DNA of 64,000 bases from contig CM077672.1 in assembly GCA_039707655.1 (NCBI GenBank), positions 199,740,537 to 199,804,536 on the forward strand. Direction: 5' to 3'. The stretch is from Elymus sibiricus. Its lineage: Eukaryota; Streptophyta; Magnoliopsida; Poales; Poaceae. A program made the translations under genes and the position numbers. Of the stretch, positions 32,497 to 45,510 are shown in pieces. Position 1 is the first letter of the stretch, and each line of letters starts with the position of its first letter. The notes beneath the pieces were generated by a model, which did no database searches, was not told the DNA's origin, and saw nothing but the letters and a program-made list of their open reading frames with translations.

Positions 32497-33132
32497 CTAC
32501 ACCATCAACACTTGATGCGTGCCTTTCATAATATCCTGCTCTACCACTTTGAGCATCCCATGCAATTTGGTGAGCTTCTTATCCATGCCGTGCATATGAT
32601 AGTTCAAGATGAACATCCCATAGGTAGGCGGAAGAGAACCCAGAACTTCATTGGTAGCCAGCTCATCCAAGAGGGGGAAGCCTAACCAATTCAAAGCTTG
32701 CACGTATTCGATCATCTTGATCACATCTGGGCTTAGTGGATCACCCTCCTTCGGCTTACAATCCTTCAAGGATCGCCAGACGTTGAACCTTTCGGTCCTT
32801 GCCTGTAACTGAAACATGCTCTTGTGACTCTCGATCATATCGAAAGCCCCAACATCCTCGAAATGCTGCTGCAAATCGGGCTCCATACAAGACAGCATGA
32901 GACAACTTATCTCGTTTGATTCATCAACGAGTTTCTGGCAGGCCTTCCTAGTTGTGGCATTCGCACTATCGACAAGTTCCTCTGGAAGTGGATCCTCTAG
33001 AACATGTTCCTTATTATCATGCTTGAGAACAATTCTCAAATTTCTATACCAGGTGGTAAAGTTTGTTCCATTAAGTTTATCCTTTTCCAAGATTGATTTC
33101 AATGCAAAGTTGGGTTGAGCAGGTGGTGCCAT
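32497..33132 (-). pseudogene. gag: Copia gag
   Basis: The start is taken at the ATG at 33132 (M-A-P-P-A-Q). Typical copia gag features are FTTWYRNLRIVLKH in the N-terminal region, the conserved WRSL segment, and the MKGTHQ end. A TAG at 32499-32497 separates it from the zinc knuckle, which continues in the same frame. In intact copia elements gag, protease, integrase and reverse transcriptase form one polyprotein. Confidence 0.82.
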
Positions 33133-34416
33133 TGATCTACCACAGAAAAATATGCAATCACTAAGCAATGTGTTTATGTAGAGTAATTCAAGCCTCAAAC
33201 AGAAATACTCCCACTGAAGTCGGCATCCCTCTGCAAACTCTCAGTGATTCAGGATCTGACTAGAGCATGCTACTAGTGAGCTTTAGCATCACTTCTAGTC
33301 AACATGCCTATCCGGTAAGCAACTCCTTGCTAATCGTATCTCTATACGACTCCTATCGATTGGGAAGGTATCTTATACCCCGGCTCCCAACCTTCTTTGC
33401 CACAAGGCCCAAAACCGTTTTGATAGCCTTGTCAAGTTAACTTGATGCAGTGCATGTCCGTGTCCGACACGAACCCTTCAGTTCAAGGATACCTAGTAGA
33501 ACCCCAATTTTATGAGCCCACTACTAGATGTACTTGACGTGCGAAGGTGCAACATCTGGGATGGCAATTTGCTTGATATTAATGAGGGATCTTTCTACCA
33601 TTTTAACATGCATAGAAACTAAGAATCATAACAATCACAAATAAACATATATTGTGAAATAGTATGGCTCCTTCATGGAAGTTCTTGTAGGTCGGCTCCG
33701 ACTCTGATGACCATCTAGGAACTCCATCTTGTTCGCCATGCCGGGACACCAAAGCCTCAAACTTGATCTCCGTCCTCCAAGTACTACAACTAGTAATGAA
33801 TTTTACAAAGAATCACAAGTTGACACGCAGGTCATTATACATTATAATGATAGCACTTTGGCTCCTGCCGGCTGACAAATCATGACACGCAGGCCATGTA
33901 TAATTTACACACATGCATCACATACACATCAGCCATACTATTCACCTACAAAACAAATTTATGCACAGAATCGCATTCTACCGATTTGAGTGATCGTGTA
34001 CGAAATACATGGCGCTATGCACATGGCGGTCCCACTAGCCGGTCAGCAGGCGGGGTTCGAAGGGGCAGCGCCCCTCGTGAGTGCGGGAAGCGCCCGACGT
34101 TTTTGAAAATCACAGATCACATATGTATTCCGATCACGCCGAATTTTCTGATCTGACCGATTTCATCGATCATCGAGAATCCGATTCAGATTTACGTTTC
34201 ACTGTTAACCCCGATGGCGGAAACCGACCGGTAGGGGTAGGTTGTGTCACGACCTCATCAATTCCGATTGACAAAAAACATAGCCTCAACGATCCCCATG
34301 TGCAATTGATCTCATCAACCGTGCACATAGCCGGTCTCATAAACTACAATAGATCTCATTTGCTACCTCCACATATCAAATATGCATACGATCTGAATCC
34401 AAATCCTATAGCAGAG
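33133..34416 (-). other. Copia 5' leader between primer-binding site and gag
   Basis: 1.28 kb without a coding frame of note. It contains a repeated phrase TGACACGCAGG (near 33821 and 33882). No known RNA element is recognised. Confidence 0.55.
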
Positions 34417-34428
34417 GCTCCGATACCA
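34417..34428 (-). promoter_or_regulatory. Copia primer-binding site
   Basis: The minus strand reads TGGTATCGGAGC, one base from the tRNA-iMet complement, one base inside the LTR end at 34430. Confidence 0.8.
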
Positions 34429-34429
34429 C

Positions 34430-35747
34430 TGTTGGGTTCTACACTAGGGTGCGTCGACTGCAAATTAAAATTTCCTATGTGCAGAACAACCAGGAACATG
34501 CTACGGGAATGGATCACGGATCGTTACCACTAGACGCACAGTGCCGTCCAGCGGAAGTAGAGTTGGGGCAGCACGTACAGAGTCGTCTCCTCCTCGTCTG
34601 ATCTCCCTCGAACAGCCGGTCGTTGGATCCCATGAACAGGTTTGCTGGAGTGGTGCAAGTGCACCGCCTCTAATGGTATCCGCGCGTGCAGGAGGAACAC
34701 CGTGTGGCGGACTACTAGGTCCAATCACATGGTCAGCGGCGAGTGGAGGTGGCTAGTTGCAACACATGCAAAGCCCTAGTGACGGCGCCGAAGCGATCAA
34801 CCCAATGAGTGTGCCGCACCCCCACTATATATATAGGCATCCGTCGCGAGCTCAACACTTGGGCCTCACACGGATCCTAAAGCCCAAATTCTATTCGGCC
34901 TGGATCCGAGTCCGAGCAGGATCATATCTGACTCGTGGAGTCGGATCCGGCCTCATAGGTTCCTTCCCTCAAGCGCGCGACCCCTTAGGTTCAAGTCAGC
35001 TTGGTTGCAGGTCGGATCACCTCCGACCTGCTTGGCTGGTAGCGGCCTCTAGTTGAGAACCTGTACAGCATGTCACACTTCTGTTCCCTTTGCCACACGA
35101 TATATGTTTTCGGGCTCAAGGAGAGTCTGTCATCCTTGTGCTAGCCCGACCTCTTTCTTGTTGCAGTGATGCCGACCACAAACCGGATTATCTCATAGTC
35201 CTTGTCGCATGGCCATGCTTATCTTGGTCGGATCACATGAGGGGCCCAGAGTATATCTCTCTTGATTGGAAGGGCAAATCCCATCTTGCACAACAATGTC
35301 TCGCAGCATGGGTCTGGACAAGCCCGAAACCTACCTTTGTAACTACCCAGTCACGGAGTAGCGTTTGGTTGGTCCAAAGCAGGTCTGTCACCATCTCGAG
35401 TACATGCGCCCGCTCAGGTCTTAGGACATAGAACGTATGTTGTACTAGAGACTCACAGATGACCTATCGCTGCCTCTCATTGTTGGGTCTGTCCGACTAG
35501 GACCTTATCTCGACTCGGATCCTATCTCGACTCGGATCCGACTATGTTGAATCCGATCAGATCCTTCCGAGTCCATATTATACGGCTAGCATCCAATGCT
35601 CCATGGCTAGTGAGACCGAGCCATCCATCGTGTCATATGCTAGTCTAGTCGGCTACGCATCCACACAACCCTTTCGATTAGGGACCCTTTAGGATAGTCA
35701 TCATACAATGCATAGTCCCACAAACAAGTCATGTACTTGTTGATACA
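34430..35747 (-). repeat. Copia 5' LTR, interrupted
   Basis: It ends GAACCCAACA on the minus strand at 34430. The upstream end is not reached: the Fatima-like LTR starts at 35748, so the rest should lie beyond that element, right of the window. No gene is seen. Confidence 0.7.
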
Positions 35748-37271
35748 TGATACGTCCATTTTGCATCCTATTTTCCTACTGTTATTTATAGTGTTTTTAA
35801 TCAATATAACACTTTGTAGAGCAATTCTAATGCCTTTTCTCTCTTAATAGGCAAGATTTACATAAGGAGGGAGATTGCCGGCAGCTGGAATTCTGGACTT
35901 GAAAAAGCTATGTCAGAGATACCTATTCTGCACATCTCCAAATGAGCTAAAATTTCACGGAGATTTATTTTGGAATAAATAAAAAATACTGGAGTAAAGA
36001 AGTTCCAGAGGGGGCCGCCCAAGTGCCCACGAGGCAGCAGGGCGCGCCACCCCCCCCCCCAGGCGCACCCTGGTGGCTTGTGGGGCCCCTGGCCAGCCTC
36101 CGGTGCCCATTTTCTGGTATATAAGCCCATTTTCCCTAGAAAAAATGAAGAGAATACTTTTGGGACGGAGCACCACCGTCTCGAGGCAAAACTTGGGCAG
36201 GAGCACTTTTGCTCTCCGACAGAGCGATTCCGCTGGGGATACTTCCCTCCGGGAGGGGGAAATCGAAGCCATCGTCATCACTAACGATTCTCTCATCGTG
36301 GGAGGACCGATCTTCATCAACATCTTCACCAGCACCATCTCATCTCAAATCCTAGATCATCTCTTGTATTCAATCTTGGTCTCAAAACCTCAGATTGGTA
36401 CCTGTGGGTTGCTAGTAGTGTTGATTACATGTTGTAGTTGATGCTAGTTGGTTTATTTGGTGGAAGATTATATGTTCAGATCCATTATGATATTCAATAC
36501 CCCTCTGATCTTGAACATGAATATGATTTGTGAGTAGTTACTTTTGTTCTTGAGGACATGGGATAAGTCTTGTCATAAGTAATCATGTGAATTTGGTATT
36601 CTTTCGATATTTTGATGATATGTATGTTGTTGATTCTCTTAGTGGTGTCATGTGAACGTCGACTACATGATACTTCACCATTTTTGGGCCTAAGGGAATG
36701 CATTGTGGAGTAGTAATTAGATGATGGGTTGCTAGACTGACAGAAGCTTAAACCCTAGTTTATGCGCTATTCCGTAAGGGGCTGATTTGGATCCATATGT
36801 TTAATGCTATGGTTAGATTTATCTTAATTCTTCTTTCGTAGTTGCGGATGCTTGCGAGAGGGGTTAATCATAAGTGGGACGCTTGTTCAAGTAAGAACAG
36901 TAGCCAAGCACCGGTCCACCCACATATCAAATTATCAAACTAGCGAACGTGAATCAAACAAACATGATGAAAGTGACTAGATGAAATTCCCATGTGTCCT
37001 CGACAACGCTTTGCTTATTATACGAGTTCGTTCCGACTTGTCCTTTGCTAAAAAAAGGATTGGGCCACCTTGTTGCACTCTTTGTTACCTTTACTACTTG
37101 TTACTTGTTACAAATTATCTTGCTATCAAACTACTCGTTACCGATAATTTCAGTGCTTGCAGAAAATACCTTGCTAAAAACCGCTTGTCATTTCCTTCTG
37201 CTCCTCGTTGGGTTCGGCACTCTTACTTATCGAAAGGACTACAATTGATCCCCTATACTTGTGGGTCATCA
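35748..37271 (+). repeat. 5' LTR of the Fatima-like element, 1.52 kb
   Basis: It starts TGATACGTCCATTTTGCATC and ends GGGTCATCA, 11 bases before the primer-binding site. A C-run lies near 36050 at the same place as the G-run in the left fragment (14597). Confidence 0.85.
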
Positions 37272-37282
37272 AGACTCTTTCC

Positions 37283-37300
37283 TGGCGCCGTTGCCGGGGA
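37283..37300 (+). promoter_or_regulatory. Primer-binding site, tRNA-Asp type
   Basis: TGGCGCCGTTGCCGGGGA, the usual site of Athila-type elements. Confidence 0.9.
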
Positions 37301-37377
37301 GTGAAGCACCTTTGGTGAGTGGAATTTGGTAAGGAAACATTTATATTATGTGCTGAAATTTATTGCCACTTGTCACT

Positions 37378-38253
37378 ATGGAAAGTAGTCCTTTAAGGGG
37401 TTTGTTCGGGGTATCTTCACCTCGACCGGAAGCACAAAGAGTTGCTCCTCAGCCTACTACACCTACTGAAAATATTTATTATGAGATTCCTTCGGGTATG
37501 ATAGAGAAACTGCTAGCTAATCCTTATGCAGGAGATGGAACACTACATCCTGATATGAACCTAATCTATGTGGATGAAGTTTGTGGATTATTTAAGCTTG
37601 CAGGTTTACCCAGAGATGAAGTTAAGAAGAAGGTTTTCCCTTTATCTTTGAAGGGAAAGGCATTGACATGGTATAGGCTATGTGATGATATTGGAACGTG
37701 GGATTGGAATCGATTGAAATTGGAATTTCATCAAAAGTTTTATCCTATGCATCTGGTTCATCGTGATCGGAATTATATATATAATTTTTGGCCTCGTGAA
37801 GGAGAAAGCATCGCTCAAGCTTGGGGGAGGCTTAAGTACATGATGTACACATGCCCCAATCATGAGCTCTCAAGAGAAATTATCTTACAGAATTTTTATG
37901 CTCGGCTTTCTCATGAAGATCAAACCATGCTCGATTATTCTTCGATTGGCTCCTTTATGAAGAAAACTATTGAATTCAGATGGGATCTTCTGGAAAGATT
38001 TAAACGCAACTCTGAAGATTGGGAACTCAACAAAGGTAATGAGCCAGGTATAATACTTGAGTTTGATTGTGTTAAATCTTTTTTGGATACCGATGCTTTT
38101 CATAAATTTAGCACTAAATATGGACTTGACTCTGAGATAGTAGCTTCCTTTTGTGAATCATTTGCTGCTCATATTGATCTCCCTACGGAGAAGTGGTTTA
38201 AATATCATCCCCCTATTAAAGAAAAGATTGAGGAACCCATTAGTGTTAAATAA
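37378..38253 (+). pseudogene. gag: Fatima-like gag
   Basis: The start is taken at the ATG at 37378, since the earlier in-frame codons do not offer an ATG. The retrotransposon gag domain has VKKKVFPLSLKGKALTWY and the later W-G-R-L-K segment. An in-frame TAA at 38251-38253 ends it, but the frame continues into the protease, as expected for one gag-pol polyprotein. No zinc knuckle is visible, which is usual in this group. Confidence 0.85.
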
Positions 38254-39417
38254 GAAACAATTGTTTACAATGTTGATCTAGTTGTGCCTACTGCTTATAT
38301 TGAGAAACCACCTTTTCCTGTTAGTATTAAGGAACATGCTAAAGTTTCAACTGTGGTTAACAAAAGTAATATTAGAGCACCTAGACCCTCTGAACAAATT
38401 AAAGTTGAACCTCATGTTGCTATGGTTAAAGATCTCTTGGTCAATAATATAGATGGGCATGTTATTTACTTCTATGATGAAGCATCTAGAATTGCTAAAC
38501 CAGATCCTAAAGATAAAAACAGACCTGTAGTAGGCATGCCTGTTATCTCTGTTAAAATAGGAGATCATTGTTATCATGGCTTATGTGATTTGGGTGCTAG
38601 TGTGAGTGCTATTCCATTTACCTTATATCAAGAAATTATGAATGATATTGCACCTATTGAAATAGAGGACATTGATGTTACTATTAAGCTTGCAAACAGA
38701 GATACCATTACGCCGCTTGGGATCGTTAGAGATGTTGAAGTCTTGTGTGGAAAAAGAAAATACCCTACTGATTTTATAGTCCTCGGTTCACCACAAGATA
38801 ATTTTTGTCCCATTATATTTGGTAGACCTTTCTTGAACACTGTTAATGCCAAGATTGATTGCGCTAAAGAAACTATTAGTGTTGATTTTGGTGGTACATC
38901 TCATGAGTTTAATTTCTCCAAGTTTCATAGACAACCTCATGATAAAGAATTGCCTAGTAAAGATGAAATTATTGGTCTTGCTTCTATTGCCGTACCTCCT
39001 ACTGATCCGTTAGAACAATATTTGGTAGACCATGAAAATGATATGCACATGAATGAAGGAAATGAAATAGATAAGATGTTATTTGATCAACCACCTATCC
39101 TTAAACACAATTTGCCTGTTGAAACTCTTGGAGGCCCTCCTCCACCTAAGGGTGACCCTGTATTTGAACTGAAACAATTGCCTGATACATTGAAATATGC
39201 TTATCTAGATGAAAAGAAGATATATCCTATTATTATTAGTGCTAACCTTTCAGAGCATGAAGAAAAGAGAGTACTAAAAACTCTGAGGAAGCACCGTGCT
39301 GCTATTGGATATACTCTTGATGATCTTAAGGGCATTAGTCCACTCTATGTCAGCACAAAATTAATATGGAGCTTGATGCTAAACCAGTTTCGACCACCAA
39401 CGACGATTAAATCCTAA
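38254..39417 (+). pseudogene. pol: Fatima-like protease and connection to reverse transcriptase
   Basis: Same frame as gag. The aspartic protease has C-D-L-G-A-S-V-S-A-I-P (about 38585) and the later CPIIFGRPFLNT segment (about 38808). The frame is lost near 39340 by an apparent one-base deletion and ends in a shifted reading at 39417. Confidence 0.83.
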
Positions 39418-40320
39418 GATGAAGGAGGTGGTAAGAACTGAAATATTAAATCTTCTGGAAGCAGGTATAATCTATCCCATATAGCTGATAGTAGATGGGT
39501 AAGTCCCGTTCATTGGGTCCCTAAGAAAGGAGGCATTACTGCTCTTCCTAACGATAAAAATGAACTCATTCCACAAAGAATTGTAACTGGTTATAGGATG
39601 GTAATTGATTTTAGAAAATTAAACAAAGCCACTAGAAAAGATCATTACCCCTTACCTTTTATTGATCAAATGTTAGAAAGATTGTCCAAGCATACACACT
39701 TTTGCTTTCTTGATGGATATTCTAGTTTCTCTCAAATACCTGTATCACAAGCAGACCAAGCGAAAACCACCTTTACTTGTCCTTTTGGAACTTATGCTTA
39801 TAGACGTATGCCTTTTGGTTTATGCAATGCACCTGCTACCTTTCAAAGATGTATGACTGCTATATTCTCTGACTTTTGTGAAAAGATTGTTGAGGTTTCC
39901 ATGGATGATTTTTCCGTTTATGGAACTTCTTTTGATGATTGCTTAAGCAACCTTGATCGAGTTTTGCAGAGATGTGAACAAACTAATCTTGTCTTGAATT
40001 GGGAGATGTGCCACTTTATGCTGAATGAAGGTATTGTCTTCGGGCATAAAATTTCTGAAAGAGGTATTGAAGTAGATAAGGCTAAAGTTGATGCAATTAA
40101 GAAAATGCCATGTCCTAAAGATATAAGAGGTATAAGAAGTTTCCTTGGTCATGCTGGTTTCTATAGAAGGTTTATTAAAGACTTCTCTAAAATTTCTACG
40201 CCTCTTACTAATCCCTTGCAAAAAGATGTTCCATTTGTTTTTGATGATGATTGTGTAGAAGCCTTTGAAACACATAAGAAAGCCTTAACCTCTACACCTA
40301 TTGTTCAACGACCTGATTAG
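39418..40320 (+). pseudogene. pol: Fatima-like reverse transcriptase
   Basis: Small indels near 39340, 39390 and 39480 cancel, so the original frame is regained by about 39490. Reverse transcriptase shows WVSPVHWVPKKGG, MVIDFRKLNKAT, MPFGLCNAPATFQR and the catalytic M-D-D at about 39903-39911, preceded by Ser where relatives have an aromatic residue. A TAG at 40318-40320, where relatives have Trp, ends the stretch; the frame goes on. Confidence 0.85.
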
Positions 40321-41294
40321 AACTTGCCTTTTGAAATTATGTGTGATGCTAGTGATTATGCTGTTGGTGCTGTTCTAGGACAGAGAGTTGATAAGAAATT
40401 AAATGGTATCCATTATGCTAGTAAAACTCTAGACAGTGATCAAAGAAATTATGCTACTACCGAGAAAGAATTTCTAGTAGTTGTGTTTGCATGTGACAAA
40501 TTCAGATCTTACATAGTTGATTCTAAAGTAATTGTTCACACCGATCATGCTACTATTAAGTACCTTATGGAAAAGAAAGATGCTAAACCTAGACTCATTA
40601 GGTGGGTTCTACTACTACAAGAATTTGACTTGCATATTATCAATAGGAAGGGAGCTGAGAACCCTGTAGCTGATAACTTGTCTAGAATGGAAAATGTTGT
40701 TGATGACCCACTTCCTATTAATGATGATTTTCCTGATGAACAATTAGCTATCATTAATGCTTCTCATAATACTCCTTGGTATGCAGACTATGCTAATTAT
40801 ATTGTTGCTAAATTTATACCACCTAGTTTCACATACCAACAAAAGAAAAAGTTCTTCTTTGATTTAAGACATTACTTCTGGGATGACCCACATCTTTATA
40901 AAGAAGGAGTGGATGGTATTATTAGACGTTGTATACCTGAGCATGAACAGGAACAAATCCTATGGAAGTGTCATTCCGAGGCTTACGGAGGACACCATGC
41001 GGGAGACAGAACTGCACATAAGGTACTACAATCTGGTTTTTATTGGCCTACTCTTTTCAAGGATGCTTGTAAGTTTGTCTTATCTTGTGATGAATGTCAA
41101 AGAATTGGTAATATTAGTAGACGTCAGGAAATGCCTATGAATTATTCACTTGTTATTGAACCATTTGATGTTTGGGGATTTGATTATGGGACCTTTTCCT
41201 TCCTCTAATGGGTATACACATATTTTAGTTGCTGTTGATTACGTTACTAAGTGGGTAGAAGCTATCCCAACTAGTAGTGCTGATCATAACACTT
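40321..41294 (+). pseudogene. pol: Fatima-like RNase H and integrase N-terminal part
   Basis: RNase H starts [15 protein letters not shown] with its Asp intact. A linker with [17 protein letters not shown] follows, then an HHCC integrase zinc finger (H-S-E-A-Y-G-G-H-H to C-D-E-C, about 40970-41100) and the first catalytic Asp near 41180. A frameshift at about 41184 gives an early stop at 41208; the next frame is open up to 41294, where solo LTR A is inserted after ADHNT. Confidence 0.85.
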
Positions 41295-41687
41295 TGTGAC
41301 GCCCCCGATTCAATCATGCACTAATCATACACGCAAACATGCACGATCAAGATCAGAGACTCACGGGAAGATATCACAACACAACTCTATGACACAAAGG
41401 ATAAACATAACACTTTATATTACAGGCCAGGGGCCACGAGGACCCCAATACATAAGTCACCAAGCAAATATTATCTGAATACAGACATAGTTAAACAAGT
41501 TTGCCTTAAGAAGGTTGAGCAAAACAACGACGCTAGATCGAAAGGCGAGGCCTCCTGCCTGGGACCTCCGGACTACTCCTGGTCGTCGGTTTCCACGTAG
41601 TAGGCTCCGCTGGGGTAACCTACATCCGCGGTCCTACCATCTGTTGTAGCAACCGGGTCGAAAGAAAAGGGGTAGCAAAGCAACCGT

Positions 41688-41708
41688 GAGTACTCATCCA
41701 AAGTACTC
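41688..41708 (-). promoter_or_regulatory. GAGTACT/AGTACTC stem-loop in solo LTR A
   Basis: Seven-base arms and a seven-base loop, 393 bases before the LTR 3' end. Confidence 0.65.
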
Positions 41709-42056
41709 GCAAGACTTACATCAGATCTACTCTAGATATGCATCGGTATCAACTGAATGGGGTAGTATATGTGGACTATACTGCAGAAATGCCAGAATAA
41801 GGGGGAGAAGCTCATACTATCGAAGACTACATCTTCTGCGGCCATCGCCTTGAAGCAGTAGAAGAGAGGAGCTTGCAAGGTAACATGTACCAGCGCATAG
41901 CAATAAACCTACCCAGAGATCCTCTCCTCATCGCCCTGTGGGAAAGCGATCTCCGGGGGTATCTGTCTATTATCTGGGTGTGTTTTATCAAGTATCCGAT
42001 TTTAGTTGTAAGAGGTCAGAATACAACTCCAAGTCGTCCTGTTACCGTGGACACGG

Positions 42057-42085
42057 CTATTTGAATAGATTACTTCCCTGCAGGG
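42057..42085 (-). promoter_or_regulatory. Paired palindromes in solo LTR A
   Basis: CTATTTGAATAG (42057-42068, one CpG-type mismatch) and CCCTGCAGGG (42076-42085) lie seven bases apart. Confidence 0.65.
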
Positions 42086-44183
42086 GTGCACCACATTACC
42101 CGATACGCTCGATTAACGCTGGCCGGACACACTTTTCTGGGTAATGCCTGGCCTCGGATGATCAACATGCCGTAGTCCAACCTAGGCTCTCCAGAGAGGT
42201 CAACACGCCGGTCTAAATCCTAAGCGCGAAGGGGTCATGGGCCAATCGCCGTAAGCGCTCTTGCACGTTGTGTGGACGGCCGGGATCAGTCCTGGCTACC
42301 TCTTTATACAAAGCAGGTGCTTATGCGGACCACCCGGATGCGTGCCGCTCAACTATGACATCTGTAGAACTTTCGGGAGAAATCATACGGCGCCGAGGGT
42401 CCCATATACCATTATCCCGCGTGGCGGTTAGTGCATATAGGCCAGCGGCCAACTCAGATCAAATACCCAAACTCGGTAATCGTGTTCTAATGAACTAACC
42501 ACGGACACCGACCAGGGACCAGGCCACCTCTCTCGTAGGTGGACTCTACCTGCCCTGTCGTTCCACCACAAAGAGTCACTCAGGGGGCCGTCGGGAAAAA
42601 ATGTCCTTTCAGCCCCCAATCCGTGAATCACTCACGGGTGCTCTCCGAGCCGACCTGACTTTAGTCATATATGTAACATGTATACTGTATATAATATATC
42701 CATGATCACCACCCAAAGAGATCATGGCCCGATAGCATGGCACACGAACAAGGATGTAGGGCCATCGATGGAATACTAGCATACCTATACTAAGCATATA
42801 GGATAAGAGCTATGGTATCAACAGTAGTAGCAAGAACAAGCTATGCAGCAGTATAGGATCAACTGATAAGGCAGTAACAGTAACACTACTCTAATGCAAG
42901 AAGTAGAGGGAAAGAATAGGCGATATCGGAATGATCAAGGGGGTTTTGCTTGCCTGGAAGCTCTGCGGAGAAGGACGGGTCGTCGACGTCGTAGTCGTAT
43001 TGGGTGTCACCGGCAGTCTCGGGGTCTACCAAAAGAATAGGGAAGAGGGGGGAACAGATAAATAACAGAGCAAACAAATGCAACACAATGCATGTCCTGG
43101 CAGTATGCGATGATGATATGCTCTAATGCAACCCTAGGCATTATAAAAGAAGGGGGAACAGATGTTTTCCCAGCTCCAGGTGTTTTTCGGTATATTGATC
43201 CATGGGCAAAATGTCAATGTTTGCTATGTTAGAGGGTGTGGCAGGTATGTGGATAGCATAAACAAATTCGTTATATTTTTTTGAGCAACTTTCATATATA
43301 AATTATTTTAATCCGAGTTACGGTTTATTTTATATGACTTTTCAAAGATTAAATGATTTTCTAGAATTTCTGGATTTAATTTAATTCGAAAATCATTTAT
43401 TATTTAATTGCTATGGGTACACAGAAGTGTACCCAGTTATTTGCAATAGGGGCTGACAGTGGGGCCCAGGTCAACAGTCAACTCCTGACTGGGCCGGACC
43501 TTATCCACTGAAACAGTGGTTGGGTCCCACATGTCACAGATTTAATCCATGTTTTTCAATGACTTAATTAACTGGTGGGTCCCAGCAGTCAGTGGGACAT
43601 CTATTTAACCGTGTTTAATTAATCCCAATTAGTTAATTAGAGTGGTGGGGCCTGCATTTCAGTGATAGGTTAATTAAACGGTGTTATTTTAAATTAACTA
43701 ATTGCTACAGTGGCTGGCCCCACATGTCATAGGCACAACCATGCCTTTCCAGTAGTTGGGCACACATGGCATAGGGGCACCGGCGGCCACAGGCAGCGGC
43801 AACAGGGGACGGCGGCAGCACCGGGAGCTGCTGCGGGCGCGTGTGCGGGAAGCCCGGGCGGCGTGGGTGAGCGTGGGCAGGCGCAGGGGGCGGCCAGGAG
43901 CAGCGGCGGGCGCAACAACAGCAGCATCGTTAGCAGGTAGAGCAAGCAGCAACGACAGCAGGGTAGCAGCGGCAGCAGATAGCAGCAGCAGCGGCTGCAG
44001 CAGGGAGCAGCAGTAGGTAGCAAGGAGCAGCGGCGCCGGCAGTAGTAGCAGCGGCGGCGGCAGCGAGCAGCAGCATGCGGCAAGAGTAGCAGCAGGCAGC
44101 AAGGCAGCAGTAAAGCAGCTGCGGCGAGCGCAGCAGCAGCGGCTCGCTGGAGCGAGCGGGGGGAGGCGGCCGGGCAAGCAGGG

Positions 44184-44688
44184 TGTAAAGCCCAATATGA
44201 AGCTCTATCGCAATCTCGTGATGAAGTCGAGATCGTGACAGAACCCCATTTTGGATCGCATAGCAAGGTGGTTCTCAAATACATACAACCGAATGAACAG
44301 ATGAGTGTACCAGATAAAGGCTTACACTCGCCACATACTACAGCATAATATATCATAATCATCATACAATCATGTAAATGAAAGACAGGGTCCGACTACG
44401 GACGAAAACAAACAAGAAAACACCACCCTGCTATCATCCCCGGATCAACCGACTAGGGCCCACTATGGATCATCTGGCATCGTGACATACATACGTCCAC
44501 GCTCATCATCATACTCCCAATGGAGCATCTCGGGCTCACCTGTGTCTGTCTCAAGCGTACCTACAACTCGTGTTTATAGTAATCCGTGAGCCACAGGGAC
44601 TCAGCAATCTCATCACCCAAGGTAACAAAACTATTTAAGCTTATAGGAATGGAAGGGGTAAATGTGTTGAGGTTGCAGCGGGCACTAA
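44184..44688 (-). repeat. Solo LTR B, 3'-terminal segment
   Basis: 505 bp ending at the ACTAA target of LTR C. No feature beyond the terminus is recognised. Confidence 0.8.
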
Positions 44689-44984
44689 TGTGGCACCCCG
44701 ATAGAGGGCCGACGCACGCCAGTCCCAGGATAAGACCTGGCGCACGCCTGAGACATGATACAACAATTCCAGGCACAAAAATGGCTTTATTATAAGAAAT
44801 GGAGTTTTACAATACTGTTGCTTACAACAATATTACATGGCTCCAAGCCTAACTAAATGGTAGCAGAGGTCTTGGTTCAGTGGCAACGACGTCTGTGGCT
44901 GGGCTCCACAACGCACAGGACTGGCTGGCTTACGATCTAGCACGACAGATCTTCTCCTACAACTGGCCACATGCAAGGCCAGGT

Positions 44985-45003
44985 GAGTACTTTGAATGTA
45001 CTC
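44985..45003 (-). promoter_or_regulatory. GAGTAC/GTACTC stem-loop in solo LTR C
   Basis: Six-base arms and a seven-base loop, 296 bases before the LTR 3' end. Confidence 0.65.
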
Positions 45004-45479
45004 GCAAGTCAACCAAATACATAGCATCCAAACAAGCAGATGACAGAGCAAGCCCTATGCTTCTATAAGAATTTAATCTAAACATGGTATGGAATTAACA
45101 GGAAATCATGGATCAATCATGGCATACATGGATCAGGCATATCAACTTTACATCATGGCATGGCATGGCAATTTCTACGAAGCATGGCTTCCAAGCTTAA
45201 ACTGAAACCTACACTACACCTACCTCCCGTGAAGCATTAGAGTGATATGTGGTGACATCACTCAGTTTTACTGCCTTTCTGGGCTAACTCATGACTCACC
45301 GAGATCTCATCTCGTGATCATATCAGAACAACATGGTGATTGCTCACAATTATCCAAATTACCACATTCACTTAGTAGCACATTTCTTAACAAGTTTATA
45401 ATAACAGGTTTGTCCTCCAGATCGACTAAGACCAAATAGTGTGACCTAATACGAACCGTGTCCAATACCGTGGACGCGG

Positions 45480-45510
45480 CTATTCGAATAGATTCTTACA
45501 CTCTGCAGAG
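45480..45510 (-). promoter_or_regulatory. Paired palindromes in solo LTR C
   Basis: CTATTCGAATAG (45480-45491) and CTCTGCAGAG (45501-45510), both perfect, lie nine bases apart. Confidence 0.7.

Larger units (their letters stand above)
30332..35747 (-). mobile_element. Ty1/copia retrotransposon, 5' part, heavily decayed
   Basis: On the minus strand: part of a 5' LTR (35747-34430), a tRNA-iMet-like primer-binding site, a 1.3-kb leader, gag with zinc knuckle, protease, integrase and the start of reverse transcriptase. Integrase before reverse transcriptase defines copia. It is cut by the CACTA at 30331 and its LTR is entered by the Fatima-like element at 35748. It is therefore the oldest layer visible, and its many stops fit that. 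Confidence 0.85.
41295..44183 (-). repeat. Solo LTR A, 3' segment
   Basis: This holds the GAGTAC stem-loop (41688-41708), paired palindromes (42057-42085), a CCGTAACTCGGAT segment near 43310, and at 43770-44170 GC-rich GCAG/CGGC low-complexity DNA. The long open frames there read as Ala/Ser/Arg or Leu/Cys/Pro runs and are not genes. Confidence 0.85.

Noticed and set aside
43698..44365. 165- and 212-codon open frames on the minus strand, Leu/Cys/Ala/Pro-rich
   Set aside because: They are products of GCAG/CGGC low-complexity DNA in solo LTR A, and one runs over the insertion border of LTR B at 44184.
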